Shown here: positions 50,707 to 60,376 of the stretch, piece after piece
Numbering within the stretch: the first letter of the stretch is position 1
Layout of the letters: every line of letters starts with the position of its first letter
Assembly: GCA_938046735.1 (NCBI GenBank)
Contig: CALIXF010000008.1
Span: 62,001-126,000, forward strand
DNA: 64,000 nt
Source: an uncultured Candidatus Saccharibacteria bacterium
GTDB taxonomy: Bacteria > Patescibacteriota > Saccharimonadia > Saccharimonadales > Saccharimonadaceae
Reading direction: 5' to 3'
The notes under the pieces: model-generated
What the model saw: only the letters and a program-made list of their open reading frames with translations
What the model was told of the DNA's origin: nothing
Database searches by the model: none
Translations under genes and position numbers: made by a program

Positions 50707-51744
50707 ATGAAATTAAATGCATCTTACTACAGGTTCTTCTGTGGTTTTAGCGTCAGTGTTTTTATCTTAACCTTAGTCCTAGGTGTCTTTTTTAGCATGC
50801 GCCCAACTTATGCTGAATCGAATAGCTCTGACAATGGTGTTGTTTCTGACAGCCATTTTGTTACTTTCTATGATGATTCAAAATCTCTTACCATCAAAAC
50901 CAGCGCCAAAACCGTCAAAGAGGCCCTTGAACGCGCCAAGATCAATTATCACGACACGGATCGCGTTGAACCAGCCCTTACTGATGAAATTAATTCCGAT
51001 AGTTTTCGTATTAATATTTATCGTTCTCGTCCAGTTATTATTAAGGCTGGCACCACCAGTAAATTCATCATGTCTGCCAATCTTGATCCTAAAGAAATTG
51101 CCCGGGATGCTGGTATTACCATTTACGATGGTGATCAACTTTCTCTTATTTCAAATCAAAATATCCTCGAATCTGGCGTTGCGACAGTTTATCAGCTTAC
51201 TCGCAATGGTGGTCGCACAATTACTATCGAGGAAGATATCCCGTATACCGAAAAAACTGTTAGTGATACTAATCTCCCCACTGGTCAGACTAACCTCCGC
51301 CAAGTTGGCGAGCTTGGTCGTAAAAGTTCTGTTTATCAAGTTAATTTCGTTGACGGTAAAGAAGTTTCTCGAGAGCTTGTTCGTACAGATACTATCAAGA
51401 ATCCAGTCGATCGTGTTACAGCTGTTGGTATGAAAAAATCCGTCCCGCCAGAGTGGGAAACTTGTGCCTCCTATGCGCGCGCGGCAGGTGTTTCCGAGGC
51501 CGATCTTTATGTTGCGCTGACTTTAATTTATCGTGAATCTGGCTGTCGTTTTGACGCTTCTAATACTGGAAGTGGCGCTTATGGTATTCCGCAGGCTCTC
51601 CCTGGTAGTAAAATGGCCAGTGCTGGCGCCGACTGGCAGACCAATCCAGTAACTCAGATTCGTTGGATGATCGGTTATGTCACTGGCCGTTATGGTGGTT
51701 GGAGTCAAGCTTGGAATTTCTGGCAGGCCCGTCACTGGTACTAA
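50707..51744 (+). CDS. Rpf/transglycosylase-like secreted factor with DUF348 and G5 domains
   Basis: A 345-residue protein. The N-terminal signal or anchor (CGFSVSVFILTLVLGVFFSM, cleavage likely after RPTYA) is followed by ubiquitin-like DUF348 units (ITIKTSAKTVKEALERA, KFIMSANLDPKEIARDAG), a G5-like domain (ITIEEDIPYTEKTVSD) and a C-terminal lysozyme-like domain: IYRESGCRFDASNTGSGAYG with the catalytic Glu, then PVTQIRWMIGYVTGRYGG and WNFWQARHWY. Such proteins cleave peptidoglycan and in Actinobacteria act as resuscitation-promoting factors. It may act on its own wall or a host's. rsmA follows 9 bases later. Confidence 0.9.
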   Translation: MKLNASYYRFFCGFSVSVFILTLVLGVFFSMRPTYAESNSSDNGVVSDSHFVTFYDDSKSLTIKTSAKTVKEALERAKINYHDTDRVEPALTDEINSDSFRINIYRSRPVIIKAGTTSKFIMSANLDPKEIARDAGITIYDGDQLSLISNQNILESGVATVYQLTRNGGRTITIEEDIPYTEKTVSDTNLPTGQTNLRQVGELGRKSSVYQVNFVDGKEVSRELVRTDTIKNPVDRVTAVGMKKSVPPEWETCASYARAAGVSEADLYVALTLIYRESGCRFDASNTGSGAYGIPQALPGSKMASAGADWQTNPVTQIRWMIGYVTGRYGGWSQAWNFWQARHWY

Positions 51745-51753
51745 GGGATTTTT

Positions 51754-52542
51754 ATGTTACAAAATAAAAAACATCTTGGTCAAAACTGGTTAAAAAATCG
51801 ACCAATACTTGAAGAAATTGCCGAGAGCGCTATTATTACGGCCGACAATCCGAAGTCTTGTCAGCCACTTTGTCTTGAAATTGGTCCTGGTCTTGGAACT
51901 TTAACCAGCTCCTTACTTCGTCGTTTTCCTAAGGTGCTTGCAGTTGAGTATGATGAAAAATTGGCAACTAATCTCCCGAAATCTTTTCCAGGGAAAAATC
52001 TTGAAGTTATCCATCAGGATTTTCTCCAATTTGATCTTGAGCAAATTAAAGAACCTTATGTAGTAGTCGGAAATATTCCTTATTATATCACCAGTCCTAT
52101 TATTCAAAAACTTATTTCTGCCAAAAATCCGCCTCAAAGAATTGTCTTACTTATGCAAAAAGAAGTAGCTGACCGTCTGCTTTTTGATGTTGGGAAATAT
52201 ACTTATCTCACTCTTGCCGTCCTCAACTTTGCCGATGTTCTTCCCGGCATTTTTGTTGATCGTAGTCTTTTTACTCCACCTCCTAAAGTCGATTCTGCCT
52301 CGGTTATTTTAATTCCACGTGTGCAACCAATCGTCAATATCACTGTGCTATGTTTTATTAAGCAATGTTTTATGAATCCACGTAAAAAATTAATCACCTG
52401 TTTGCCTCATATCGTTCAAAAAACCCGTGAAGAGATTAAAGAGATTTATCAAAAGCTAAATTTTGACGAGAACTTTCGTCCTGCCGATCTTACCCTCTTT
52501 GATTGGCAAAAACTTTATGATCTTACTCAGTCTAACAATTAG
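51754..52542 (+). CDS. rsmA: 16S rRNA dimethyladenosine transferase RsmA/KsgA
   Basis: A 262-residue SAM-dependent enzyme dimethylating the two adjacent adenines in helix 45 of 16S rRNA, a late assembly checkpoint. KKHLGQNWLKNRPILEEI is the N-terminal signature, LEIGPGLGTLTSSLL the SAM loop, AVEYDEKL the acidic strand, NIPYYITSPI the N-x-P-Y catalytic motif, and FTPPPKVDSASV the family C-block. The pairing with an Rpf-like gene upstream is the same as in many Actinobacteria and Firmicutes (rpf/yabE-ksgA). Confidence 0.95.
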   Translation: MLQNKKHLGQNWLKNRPILEEIAESAIITADNPKSCQPLCLEIGPGLGTLTSSLLRRFPKVLAVEYDEKLATNLPKSFPGKNLEVIHQDFLQFDLEQIKEPYVVVGNIPYYITSPIIQKLISAKNPPQRIVLLMQKEVADRLLFDVGKYTYLTLAVLNFADVLPGIFVDRSLFTPPPKVDSASVILIPRVQPIVNITVLCFIKQCFMNPRKKLITCLPHIVQKTREEIKEIYQKLNFDENFRPADLTLFDWQKLYDLTQSNN

Positions 52543-52576
52543 ACTAAAAAGTTGTTGAGATGCGCTGTTTATGTTA

Positions 52577-52598
52577 AGATAAACATAAACGTTTATCT
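52577..52598. promoter_or_regulatory. Inverted repeat AGATAAAC-N6-GTTTATCT
   Basis: A perfect 8-bp dyad in the 80-base gap before the 52624 gene, overlapping a possible -10 (TAAGAT, 52575-52580). It may be an operator or a 5' mRNA hairpin. Confidence 0.45.
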
Positions 52599-52623
52599 AA
52601 TTTTATCTAATCAAAGGAAGAAA

Positions 52624-53910
52624 ATGGATCCAATCCCTCAGCCTCAAAAACAAAATGATAATCTCACATTAAAAAACAATTCTGAACCGACTACTTCGTC
52701 AGGGCCTTCAACATCAATCACCACATCTCTCTCTAGCCCTGTTGCCACTACAACTCAAACTCCAGAGGTCTCAACTTCGGTTTCAACTTCCGTCACGACA
52801 TCAGCTTCGCCTACTTTATCTTCATCTACCCATGATACTATTCCTGTCTCTTCTCCAGTTTCCGCGTCTTCCGCAGCCATTCAGAACTCAGTTTCTGAAC
52901 CCACTAGCCCTGAATTTGACAGTTTGATGACTGAGCTCAATAATTATCAGCCCACCGCCGAGGAACTTCAATCGCCCAATCAGACTACCTCAGTAGCCTC
53001 TACTACTCCCGAACCTTCTGGTTCTTCTCTGGCTATTGATGTTTCAAAAACTTCTCTTACTCCTTCAGATTCCACATCTTTAACTTCCTCTTTCTCTCCC
53101 GCATCAACTGATCCAACTTTAGCTATTGATCCGCTCAACGAGTCTACTTCCTTCGCCAGTCCTAACTCTGATCCTACCAATCCCATTACTCCAGTCGGAA
53201 ACGGACAACCAACGGAAGCGGTTGAGAATGAGGAGGAAGATGATTCAGAAGATAAACCATTAGTCGCCGCCGAGCCAACACCAGGCTCTATTGGTAGCGC
53301 AGTTTCCTATGCAGATTTTGAAAAGAAGCAAGCTGAAGAGGCTGCTAAACAGGCCAAGAACCAAAATAAGCCTAAAATTAAAATTACTCGTACAACGATT
53401 TTGATTATTATCGCTGCAGTACTCTTCATTATTGTAGGTATTATCCTAGCCTTAACATTGTTTAGCAAGCCACAGAAAAAGCCGGCGGAAGCCTCAGTCA
53501 AGAATCAGACTACGAAAGCATCAACTAAGATTCTTACTTGTGTTCGTCCGCTTAGTACTAATGAGTCATCAGCGGTCGGTGCCGCTTATGGTAACTTTGA
53601 AAGACAGTTCACCTTCGAGGACGACAATTTGAATACTATTTCCGAGAATTATGTATATCAGTTTAATAGCGAAAATGAGGCTATTGCTGCCAAAACTACT
53701 CTTGATGCCTCAATTAAATCAGATGAAAAGACTAAGGTTACTACCGAAATTAATGTTAATCAGCTTAAGAAAATTTCAGTCACTTCCGGTGGTAATGTTG
53801 ATGGCTATTTGAAATCGCTCTCCGAATTTAGCTCAATTACTAATTTTGATCTCAACTCTCTTATGTCAGCCGAGAATCAAACTGGGCTTTCTTGTTCAAC
53901 TATCGAATAA
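52624..53910 (+). CDS. Single-pass membrane protein with Ser/Thr/Pro-rich N-terminus
   Basis: A 428-residue protein. Residues 1-230 are disordered and very rich in Ser, Thr and Pro (SSPVSASSAAIQNSV and similar), then acidic (ENEEEDDSEDKP). A Lys-rich patch precedes one transmembrane segment near residues 258-282 (LIIIAAVLFIIVGIILALTLF). The C-terminal 130 residues have two Cys, one at each end (ILTCVRPLS and GLSCSTIE), possibly disulfide-linked outside the cell. I do not recognise this domain. AAAGGAAG precedes ATG 52624; an upstream in-frame ATG overlaps the inverted repeat. The layout parallels the 25276-26247 gene. Confidence 0.75.
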   Translation: MDPIPQPQKQNDNLTLKNNSEPTTSSGPSTSITTSLSSPVATTTQTPEVSTSVSTSVTTSASPTLSSSTHDTIPVSSPVSASSAAIQNSVSEPTSPEFDSLMTELNNYQPTAEELQSPNQTTSVASTTPEPSGSSLAIDVSKTSLTPSDSTSLTSSFSPASTDPTLAIDPLNESTSFASPNSDPTNPITPVGNGQPTEAVENEEEDDSEDKPLVAAEPTPGSIGSAVSYADFEKKQAEEAAKQAKNQNKPKIKITRTTILIIIAAVLFIIVGIILALTLFSKPQKKPAEASVKNQTTKASTKILTCVRPLSTNESSAVGAAYGNFERQFTFEDDNLNTISENYVYQFNSENEAIAAKTTLDASIKSDEKTKVTTEINVNQLKKISVTSGGNVDGYLKSLSEFSSITNFDLNSLMSAENQTGLSCSTIE

Positions 53911-54031
53911 AAAGTTCTCAGATCATCATCAAACAGGGAAGGATGTAGTCGTAATCCCTCGCTTTTCTGATCATCTCTTTTTTGTAGTATAATTAATAAG
54001 GAAATAATCTTAAAGAATATCAAAGGATCCC

Positions 54032-55447
54032 ATGTCTCAAAAAAAATATATTACGACGGCAATTCCATACGTTAATGGTGCTCCCCACATTGGGCATGCT
54101 GAGGATTATCTTCTGGCCGACATCTATGCCCGTTATCAGTCTATGCAAGGTATGGATGTTCGTTTCCAAGCCGGTACCGATGAGCATGGTAATAAAATTG
54201 AGAAAAAAGCACTTGAGAACCATCTTGAGATTAAAACTTATGTTGATCAAAATTCTGCAAAATTTAAGAACTTTCTTCAAAAGTTCGAGATTGGTTACAC
54301 TGATTTTATTCGCACTACCGACCCTTACCACATAGAGAGGGTACAGAAGATTTGGCAACGTCTTGAAAAACATATTTATTCTTCAAGCTACAACGGTTGG
54401 TATTGTGAAGGCTGTGAACGCTTCGTAACACAGAAAGAATATGAAGAAAATCAGGGTTCCTGTCCTGATCATCGAACCCCGTATCAGCACCTCGCAGAGT
54501 CAAATTATTATTTCCGTGTCTCTGACTTTAAAAATGACATCAGGACGGCCATTGAAAATGGAAAGATGCAGATCTTACCTGAATTTCGCAAACATGAAGT
54601 TCTTAAACTCTTAGAGGATGCACCAGATGTTTCCATTTCACGCCCCGTCACACACCTCAAATGGGGTATTCCGGTGCCCGGTGACGAGTCTCAAGTTATG
54701 TATGTTTGGATGGATGCGCTTACTAATTATATTACGGTTCTAGGCTATCCAGACCAAGATATCTCTGATTATTGGCCAGCTACTGTGCAAGTTGTGGGCA
54801 AGGATATTTTGCGCTTTCACGCCATTCTTTGGCCAGCTATTTTACTTGGATTAGGCTTACCCCTACCACGCACGATTTTATCGCATGGTTTTATTCTGGT
54901 TGACGGCCAAAAGATTAGTAAAAGTCTGGGTAATGGTATTGATCCAGTAGAAGTATTAGAAAAATATGGCATCAACGCTTTTCGCTATTTCTTCTCAAAA
55001 CACATCGACACTTTTCTTGACGCTGATTTTACTTGGGAAAAGTTCGAGAACGCTTATCGCAACGAACTAGCTAATGATTATGGTAATCTTGTTCAGCGAC
55101 TTTCCGTACTCTGTCAAAAAAATACAGTAAAAAAGCAAGAATATACCCCAGAACTTGATACGGAATATACTGAGCTAATGGATCATTTTGAATTTACGAG
55201 TGCCATCAATAAAGCCTGGAGCATGATCCAGGATGTTAATCGACATATTGAGGAGCAGAAACCATGGCAGCTTGCAAAAACTGATTCAGTAAAAGCTAAA
55301 GCAAGTCTTTCCGGACTCGTTAAAGAACTTCTAGTAGCCAATCATCACCTCAAGCCGTTTTTACCGATTTCTGAAACCGTCGAAAAGATCTTTATGGGTT
55401 CTGGCGAGATTCTTCCTCCAGCCACTCCACTTTTTCCAAAAGACTAA
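54032..55447 (+). CDS. metG: Methionyl-tRNA synthetase (short form)
   Basis: A 471-residue class I synthetase. AIPYVNGAPHIGHAEDYLLAD contains the HIGH-type motif, the C-x2-C...C-x2-H knuckle (YCEGCERFV...GSCPDHRTP) is a zinc-like insert, VWMDALTNYI is a core block, and VDGQKISKSLGNGIDP carries KMSKS as KISKS. The C-terminal helical anticodon-binding domain is present, but no EMAP/Trbp111-like tRNA-binding extension. TATAAT (53988-53993) gives a leader of about 30 bases, and AAAGGA is the ribosome binding site. Confidence 0.96.
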   Translation: MSQKKYITTAIPYVNGAPHIGHAEDYLLADIYARYQSMQGMDVRFQAGTDEHGNKIEKKALENHLEIKTYVDQNSAKFKNFLQKFEIGYTDFIRTTDPYHIERVQKIWQRLEKHIYSSSYNGWYCEGCERFVTQKEYEENQGSCPDHRTPYQHLAESNYYFRVSDFKNDIRTAIENGKMQILPEFRKHEVLKLLEDAPDVSISRPVTHLKWGIPVPGDESQVMYVWMDALTNYITVLGYPDQDISDYWPATVQVVGKDILRFHAILWPAILLGLGLPLPRTILSHGFILVDGQKISKSLGNGIDPVEVLEKYGINAFRYFFSKHIDTFLDADFTWEKFENAYRNELANDYGNLVQRLSVLCQKNTVKKQEYTPELDTEYTELMDHFEFTSAINKAWSMIQDVNRHIEEQKPWQLAKTDSVKAKASLSGLVKELLVANHHLKPFLPISETVEKIFMGSGEILPPATPLFPKD

Positions 55448-55502
55448 AAACTTAAGAATAAGATACATTATTAAGCAGATTATTCAAGCTCAAAACCCCA
55501 TA

Positions 55503-55530
55503 AAAAATAGCCTCTAATGAGGCTATTTTT
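55503..55530. terminator. Bidirectional terminator between metG and the aquaporin gene
   Basis: AAAAATAGCCTC-TAAT-GAGGCTATTTTT, a perfect 12-bp stem usable from both sides. Confidence 0.88.
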
Positions 55531-55541
55531 ACTTATATCCA

Positions 55542-56522
55542 TTATTTTTCGTGACAAGGACAGTCTTTACCGTGATGATGATTTTCACATTCATCTTCAC
55601 CCGCAAGAGCAGTCGCAATATCGCCGATGAAGAAAGCTAGAACACTTGCTACGATAGGGGCAAGGATAAAGACTAGAATTTCAAGGCCGACTTTACTGAT
55701 TAGTGTGCCAAAGTTCTCTGCAGAAGTTGGGAAGATTTGATACATAATTGCAACGGCAGGGTTCAAGATGAAGTTATTGGAAATCTTGAAGAAGTTGCTT
55801 GACATTACAATTGCAAAAAGTACCGCAAGCACCATACCGCCACCTATGATTGCTGCATAGGTGAAAGCATTGCGACGAGATTTGTATTCTTGGGCTCGAT
55901 TGAAGAAGAACGCCAAAGTAAAAACTCCTAAAAATTCAACTGCAAATAACTTCCAAAGATTTGAAGTCTCAACTGCGGTTAAAGCAGGTAGATCAACCTT
56001 GGTTTCGCCAGCCATACGGAAAGCGTTAACAATGATTAATCCGAGCCAAGCGCCTACCACTTGAGCAACCATGTAGAGTATGCCACGAATTGCAGATACA
56101 CGACGAGTTGCCATCATGCCAGCGGTTAAGGCTGGATTAAGATGAGCACCAGAGAGCGAAAAGACTGCTAAGGTGACACCGATTACGCCGAAAAAGACAT
56201 AAAGTGGCTGATAGATACCTAAGGTCAAAAGAAGAATTGTGATGAACATTGTTCCAATCAACTCGCCAGCTAAAGCGCCCCAAATTCTTGGTGACTTAAA
56301 AATGGTTAAGATATTTTCTTCTGGATCACCCTTTTTAGCAAAGAAATTTGCAAAAATATTTTTATTCTTTTTGAATTCTTTTACTTCGGCTTTCTCAGTA
56401 ACAATCGTTTCTGGTTCGGTTACAGTCACAATTTCCTCAATGACAGTAACTTCCGGCTTTGTATTAGTATTTTTTGGCTTTTCCGTGGACTTTTTAGCCT
56501 TCTTGGACTTACTTGTTGCCAT
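55542..56522 (-). CDS. Aquaporin/MIP-family channel with charged N-terminus and His/Cys tail
   Basis: A 326-residue membrane channel for water or small solutes. SGAHLNPALTAGMM holds the first NPA motif and NFILNPAVAI the second, with six transmembrane helices from about residue 78. The selectivity-filter Arg that normally follows the second NPA is absent (N-P-A-V-A), so glycerol-like or unusual selectivity is possible. The first 75 residues are a cytoplasmic Lys- then Val/Thr/Glu-rich extension. The C-terminus, DECENHHHGKDCPCHEK, looks metal-binding. AAGGAGG lies 4 bases before the ATG. Confidence 0.88.
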   Translation of the reverse strand: MATSKSKKAKKSTEKPKNTNTKPEVTVIEEIVTVTEPETIVTEKAEVKEFKKNKNIFANFFAKKGDPEENILTIFKSPRIWGALAGELIGTMFITILLLTLGIYQPLYVFFGVIGVTLAVFSLSGAHLNPALTAGMMATRRVSAIRGILYMVAQVVGAWLGLIIVNAFRMAGETKVDLPALTAVETSNLWKLFAVEFLGVFTLAFFFNRAQEYKSRRNAFTYAAIIGGGMVLAVLFAIVMSSNFFKISNNFILNPAVAIMYQIFPTSAENFGTLISKVGLEILVFILAPIVASVLAFFIGDIATALAGEDECENHHHGKDCPCHEK

Positions 56523-56608
56523 ATACCTCCTTAAGTAATATTGAATGAATTATATCACATCTGTGGTAAAATACTTAAAGTTTAATCTTCTAAAACGAAA
56601 GGCATTGG

Positions 56609-56836
56609 ATGGGAGTTATCGTTCATAAGGAACAGGATAGAAATACAGAATTAAGTCGCAAAATTGCAGCAGACTTAAAAATAAGGGCTGAGCAGACTGT
56701 TCAAAGTTCTGATCCTGATCTCGTTAATGATTCAGATTATCTTGAAGGATCAAAAACTACTGGTCGTTATGGTTGGATTTGGCTAGTTTTAGTCGGTTTA
56801 GCCATTCTTTCGTTAATTCTTATTGTTATTATCTAG
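56609..56836 (+). CDS. Small tail-anchored membrane protein
   Basis: A 75-residue protein: a charged 50-residue cytoplasmic part (KEQDRNTELSRKIAADLKI) and one C-terminal transmembrane helix (WIWLVLVGLAILSLILIVII). A TAAAAT-like -10 lies near 56567 and a weak GAAAGG before the ATG. I do not recognise it. The composition and the clean tail anchor support a real gene, but the size leaves some doubt. It precedes pheST by 68 bases. Confidence 0.6.
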   Translation: MGVIVHKEQDRNTELSRKIAADLKIRAEQTVQSSDPDLVNDSDYLEGSKTTGRYGWIWLVLVGLAILSLILIVII

Positions 56837-56904
56837 CCCAAAAACAATCAAAGTTCGTTATATTCTCTTAAAACCATAAAAACAGAGTATAATAGAGTAT
56901 AGAT

Positions 56905-57849
56905 ATGAAACTTACAGACTTAAAACAGGCTCTAAAAGATCTTAGCCTCGAATACAGTAAAATTAAAGACCTTCCAAAAGAAGAACGTAAATCTTTTGGC
57001 CAGGAAATTAATCGTCGTAAGAACGAAATTCTAGTACAGATCCAAGCCGAAGAAGAGAAACTTGAAGCTGTTGACATTAAACCAATTGACCTTACTGCTC
57101 CGATGTCCGAAAATTCTACGCTTCAAAAAACCAAACGTGGTAGTAAACATCCGTTAATGGTTGAGCTTGACAAAGTAATAGATATATATTCTAATATGGG
57201 ATTTGAGGTTATGGAATCCACTCAGCTCGATGATGAATTTCATATGTTTGAGTCTCTTAATTTTCCTGAAGGGCATCCTGCTCGTGATGGCTATGATACT
57301 TTTCGTACCAAAGAAGGTTTCATTCCCCCTGCCCATACCTCAACGATGCAGTATCGCGCCCTCACTTCTCGCCGTCAACAGTTAGAAAATGAAGGCCAGA
57401 TTGCCGTTGTTATCCCAGGTCGAGTTTTTCGTAATGAAGATGTTGATGCCACTCATGAACATACTTTTTATCAGTGTGAGGGGGTTTTTGTTTCAAAAAC
57501 TGCCACCATGGGGCAAATGCTTGGCATTCTTAAAAATTTCTTTGAAACCTACTATGGACAGACCTTGAATACTAAGACGCAGCCTGGCTACTTTCCGTTC
57601 ACGGAACCTTCATTAGAATTCCAAATTGAAAAACCTAAGGCACTTGGTGGCAAAGGTGATGGTTGGCTTGAGATGATGGGCTGTGGCATGATTCATCCAA
57701 ATGTCTTAAAAAATGCTGGTATTGACCCAACCGTCTATAAAGGCTTTGCCTGGGGCGGTGGTATTGATCGTCTTGTCATTCTGAAGTATCAACTTGACGA
57801 TATTCGTTTCTTTGAATCTGGTAAACTTAATTTCTTGGAGGAATTTTAA
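56905..57849 (+). CDS. pheS: Phenylalanyl-tRNA synthetase alpha subunit
   Basis: A 314-residue class II catalytic subunit. The N-terminal coiled coil is short (about residues 1-60), then SKHPLMVELDKVIDIYSNMGFEV, motif 2 (VIPGRVFRNEDVDATHEHTFYQ) and motif 3 (GFAWGGGIDRLVILKY) follow. TATAAT (56888-56893) is 11 bases from the ATG, leaving a very short leader. The stop overlaps the pheT start (TAATG), so the subunits are translationally coupled. Confidence 0.96.
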   Translation: MKLTDLKQALKDLSLEYSKIKDLPKEERKSFGQEINRRKNEILVQIQAEEEKLEAVDIKPIDLTAPMSENSTLQKTKRGSKHPLMVELDKVIDIYSNMGFEVMESTQLDDEFHMFESLNFPEGHPARDGYDTFRTKEGFIPPAHTSTMQYRALTSRRQQLENEGQIAVVIPGRVFRNEDVDATHEHTFYQCEGVFVSKTATMGQMLGILKNFFETYYGQTLNTKTQPGYFPFTEPSLEFQIEKPKALGGKGDGWLEMMGCGMIHPNVLKNAGIDPTVYKGFAWGGGIDRLVILKYQLDDIRFFESGKLNFLEEF

Positions 57850-60338
57850 TGCTTATTTCACTTAATGCTCTAAAACGCTATGTTAAAATTCCAGATTCTC
57901 TTTCAACTGCAGATCTCATGAAACTGATTGGTTCTCGCCTTGTTGAAGTTGAAGGAACTGAAAGCTTAGCTGAGAAGTACCAGAATATTTATGTCGCTAA
58001 AGTTGTGAAATGTACGGACATTCCAGACACCCACCTTCATCTTTGTGAGGTGGATGCAGGTTCGCTCAATCAGGAATTTGGCAAACTTGAAAACGGTCTG
58101 ATTCAGGTTGTCTGTGGCGCACCAAATGTTCGTGCTGGCTTATATGTAGTCTGGCTTGCTCCTGGCACCATTGTTCCTAGTACCTTTGGTACTGAAAATT
58201 TTCAATTATCCGTTCGCAAACTTCGTGGCTTTTTAAGCTACGGTATGATTGCTGGGGCTGATGAACTTGGTTTTGGCACAGATCATAAATATATTGCTGA
58301 ACTCGCTCCCGACCTTGCTAAGACAGGCACTCCAATTACTCAAGCATTGGATCTCGATGATCTTATTATTGACATTGAAAATAAGTCACTAACTCACCGT
58401 CCCGATACTTTTGGTCTAATCGGCTTTGCTCGTGAAGTTGCCGGCATTCTTAATCAACATTTTGAAAATCCAGAAATTTTTCAGGGTGATTTTGATTTTC
58501 AATCTCAAGTTCTAGCAATCGATAATACCGCGCGAGTAGCACAAGCTCCAATTATTGAGATTCAGGATTCCGTTCTTTGTCCGCGCTATTCTTGTGTAGT
58601 TTTAGATGAGAATAATTTTAAACATAATATAGTTGATAACGATAGTTTGCTTACCCGCGAAGGAGTTTTCCTCTATAAATCAGGCTTGCGTCCCATTTCA
58701 CAGATTGTTGATGCCACAAACCTGACGATGCTCGAAACCGGTCAGCCTCTTCATGCTTTTGACTATGATAAATTTATTGCTCTTGGTGGCACTGACACTC
58801 CAAAAATTATTATTCGAGCTGCAAAATCTGGCGAAAAAATCACTCTTATTGACGATACAGAGGTTGAACTGAATTCAAACGATATTGTAATTACCTCCAA
58901 TAATGTACCAGTTGCGCTTGCTGGAGCTATGGGTGGTAAAAATACCGAAATTGATGCAAATACCAAACGTATTTTGATTGAATCTGCTACTTTTAGTCTT
59001 TATAATCTTCGTAAAACTCAAATGGCGCATGGTATTTTTTCAGAAGCTATTACTCGTTTCACCAAGGGCCAGCCAGTTTTTGGTACTATTCCGGCTCTTC
59101 GACTCTGTCTTAGCAAATTAGGCGTCAAAGAATACTCAAAACTCATCTTTGCCGACTGTCTTGCAGTTGTTCCAAAACAAGAATCTATCTCTATTACCCT
59201 CCAAGATCTTAATCAAACCCTAGGCGCGGTATTTAATTTTGAGCAAATATCGAAGACTCTCAAAAATGTTGGCTTTCTTGTTGCGCCTTCCCCTGATAAG
59301 CAAACTATAAATATTACCGCTCCACTCTGGCGTACTGATATTCATATTAAAGAGGATATTTACGAAGAAGTCGGCCGTCTTACGGGCTTTGATAATATCC
59401 CTAAATCACTTCCTCTGCGCTCGTTTAAAGGTAGTCCCAAAAATCAACTTTTCGCTCTTAAACGCGAGATCCGCAATATTCTCTCCGATCAACTTGGGGC
59501 TAACGAACTTCTTACCTATAGTTTCGTTTCAAAAGCTTTGCAGAAGAAAGTTGGTGAAAACATTAATGATAGCTATGAAATTATAAATTCAATTTCTCCT
59601 GAGCTCCAGTGCTTCAGACAATCTCTCGTTCCAAGCCTACTTGAAAAAGTCTACGAAAATCAAAAAGCTGGTTATAAAGATTTTATCCTTTACGAGATGA
59701 ATCAAGTTGCTAAACATTCTTTTGGTCTGTTAGATGATCAAACTCCAAGACTTGAACCTCATCTTGCGATTACATTCGAAGGTGATTTTTACAAAATTAA
59801 AAATCTTTGTCTCTCCCTCGGTGCTAGTCTTGGTTTTGATTTTATTTTTACTAAATACGAGGAGCAGGAATATCCCTATTTTGAACCTCTTCACTCTGTC
59901 AATATTAGTTTAGGACAGAATATTATTGGCTCACTTGGTGAGATTAAACATTCTGTTCAAAAAAGCATGAAATTAAAAGGTCTTGCTGCTCTTGAACTAA
60001 ATCTCGGCGTATTACTCGGTGTCCCTCGCGTTTTACACGTTGCTCAAAAAGTTAGTCGTTTCCCCTCAGTTTCACGTGATCTTACTATAAAAACTCCAGA
60101 TACTATTTCTTTTGAGAATCTAGAACAGGCAATTAAGTGTGCATTGATCCAAGATTTTCTTATCTATACTCTTGAACCGGTCTCTATCTATCGTCAATCT
60201 GAAAAAAATACGAGTAGAAACTGTAGTTTTCATCTTCGCTTCGCGAGCACAGCTAAAACTATGAGTGCAGATGAAATCTCTGCTATAATGAAACAAATTG
60301 AACAAAATATTACAGCGCTTGGTGCCGAAATTATCTAG
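57849..60338 (+). CDS. pheT: Phenylalanyl-tRNA synthetase beta subunit
   Basis: An 829-residue editing and tRNA-binding subunit. MLISLNALKRYVKIPDSL is the usual start; an EMAP-type tRNA-binding domain (about 40-160, CEVDAGSLNQ and VVCGAPNVRAG) is followed by the B3/B4 editing region (HAFDYDKF), B5 (PLWRTDIHIKEDIYEEVGRLTGFDNIP), catalytic-like core and ferredoxin-fold anticodon-binding domain at the end (SRFPSVSRDLTIK). Length is typical. Confidence 0.96.
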   Translation: MLISLNALKRYVKIPDSLSTADLMKLIGSRLVEVEGTESLAEKYQNIYVAKVVKCTDIPDTHLHLCEVDAGSLNQEFGKLENGLIQVVCGAPNVRAGLYVVWLAPGTIVPSTFGTENFQLSVRKLRGFLSYGMIAGADELGFGTDHKYIAELAPDLAKTGTPITQALDLDDLIIDIENKSLTHRPDTFGLIGFAREVAGILNQHFENPEIFQGDFDFQSQVLAIDNTARVAQAPIIEIQDSVLCPRYSCVVLDENNFKHNIVDNDSLLTREGVFLYKSGLRPISQIVDATNLTMLETGQPLHAFDYDKFIALGGTDTPKIIIRAAKSGEKITLIDDTEVELNSNDIVITSNNVPVALAGAMGGKNTEIDANTKRILIESATFSLYNLRKTQMAHGIFSEAITRFTKGQPVFGTIPALRLCLSKLGVKEYSKLIFADCLAVVPKQESISITLQDLNQTLGAVFNFEQISKTLKNVGFLVAPSPDKQTINITAPLWRTDIHIKEDIYEEVGRLTGFDNIPKSLPLRSFKGSPKNQLFALKREIRNILSDQLGANELLTYSFVSKALQKKVGENINDSYEIINSISPELQCFRQSLVPSLLEKVYENQKAGYKDFILYEMNQVAKHSFGLLDDQTPRLEPHLAITFEGDFYKIKNLCLSLGASLGFDFIFTKYEEQEYPYFEPLHSVNISLGQNIIGSLGEIKHSVQKSMKLKGLAALELNLGVLLGVPRVLHVAQKVSRFPSVSRDLTIKTPDTISFENLEQAIKCALIQDFLIYTLEPVSIYRQSEKNTSRNCSFHLRFASTAKTMSADEISAIMKQIEQNITALGAEII

Positions 60339-60376
60339 TTATTAATTCCACTTGAAGCAAAGTTTAAAGGAGGTTT

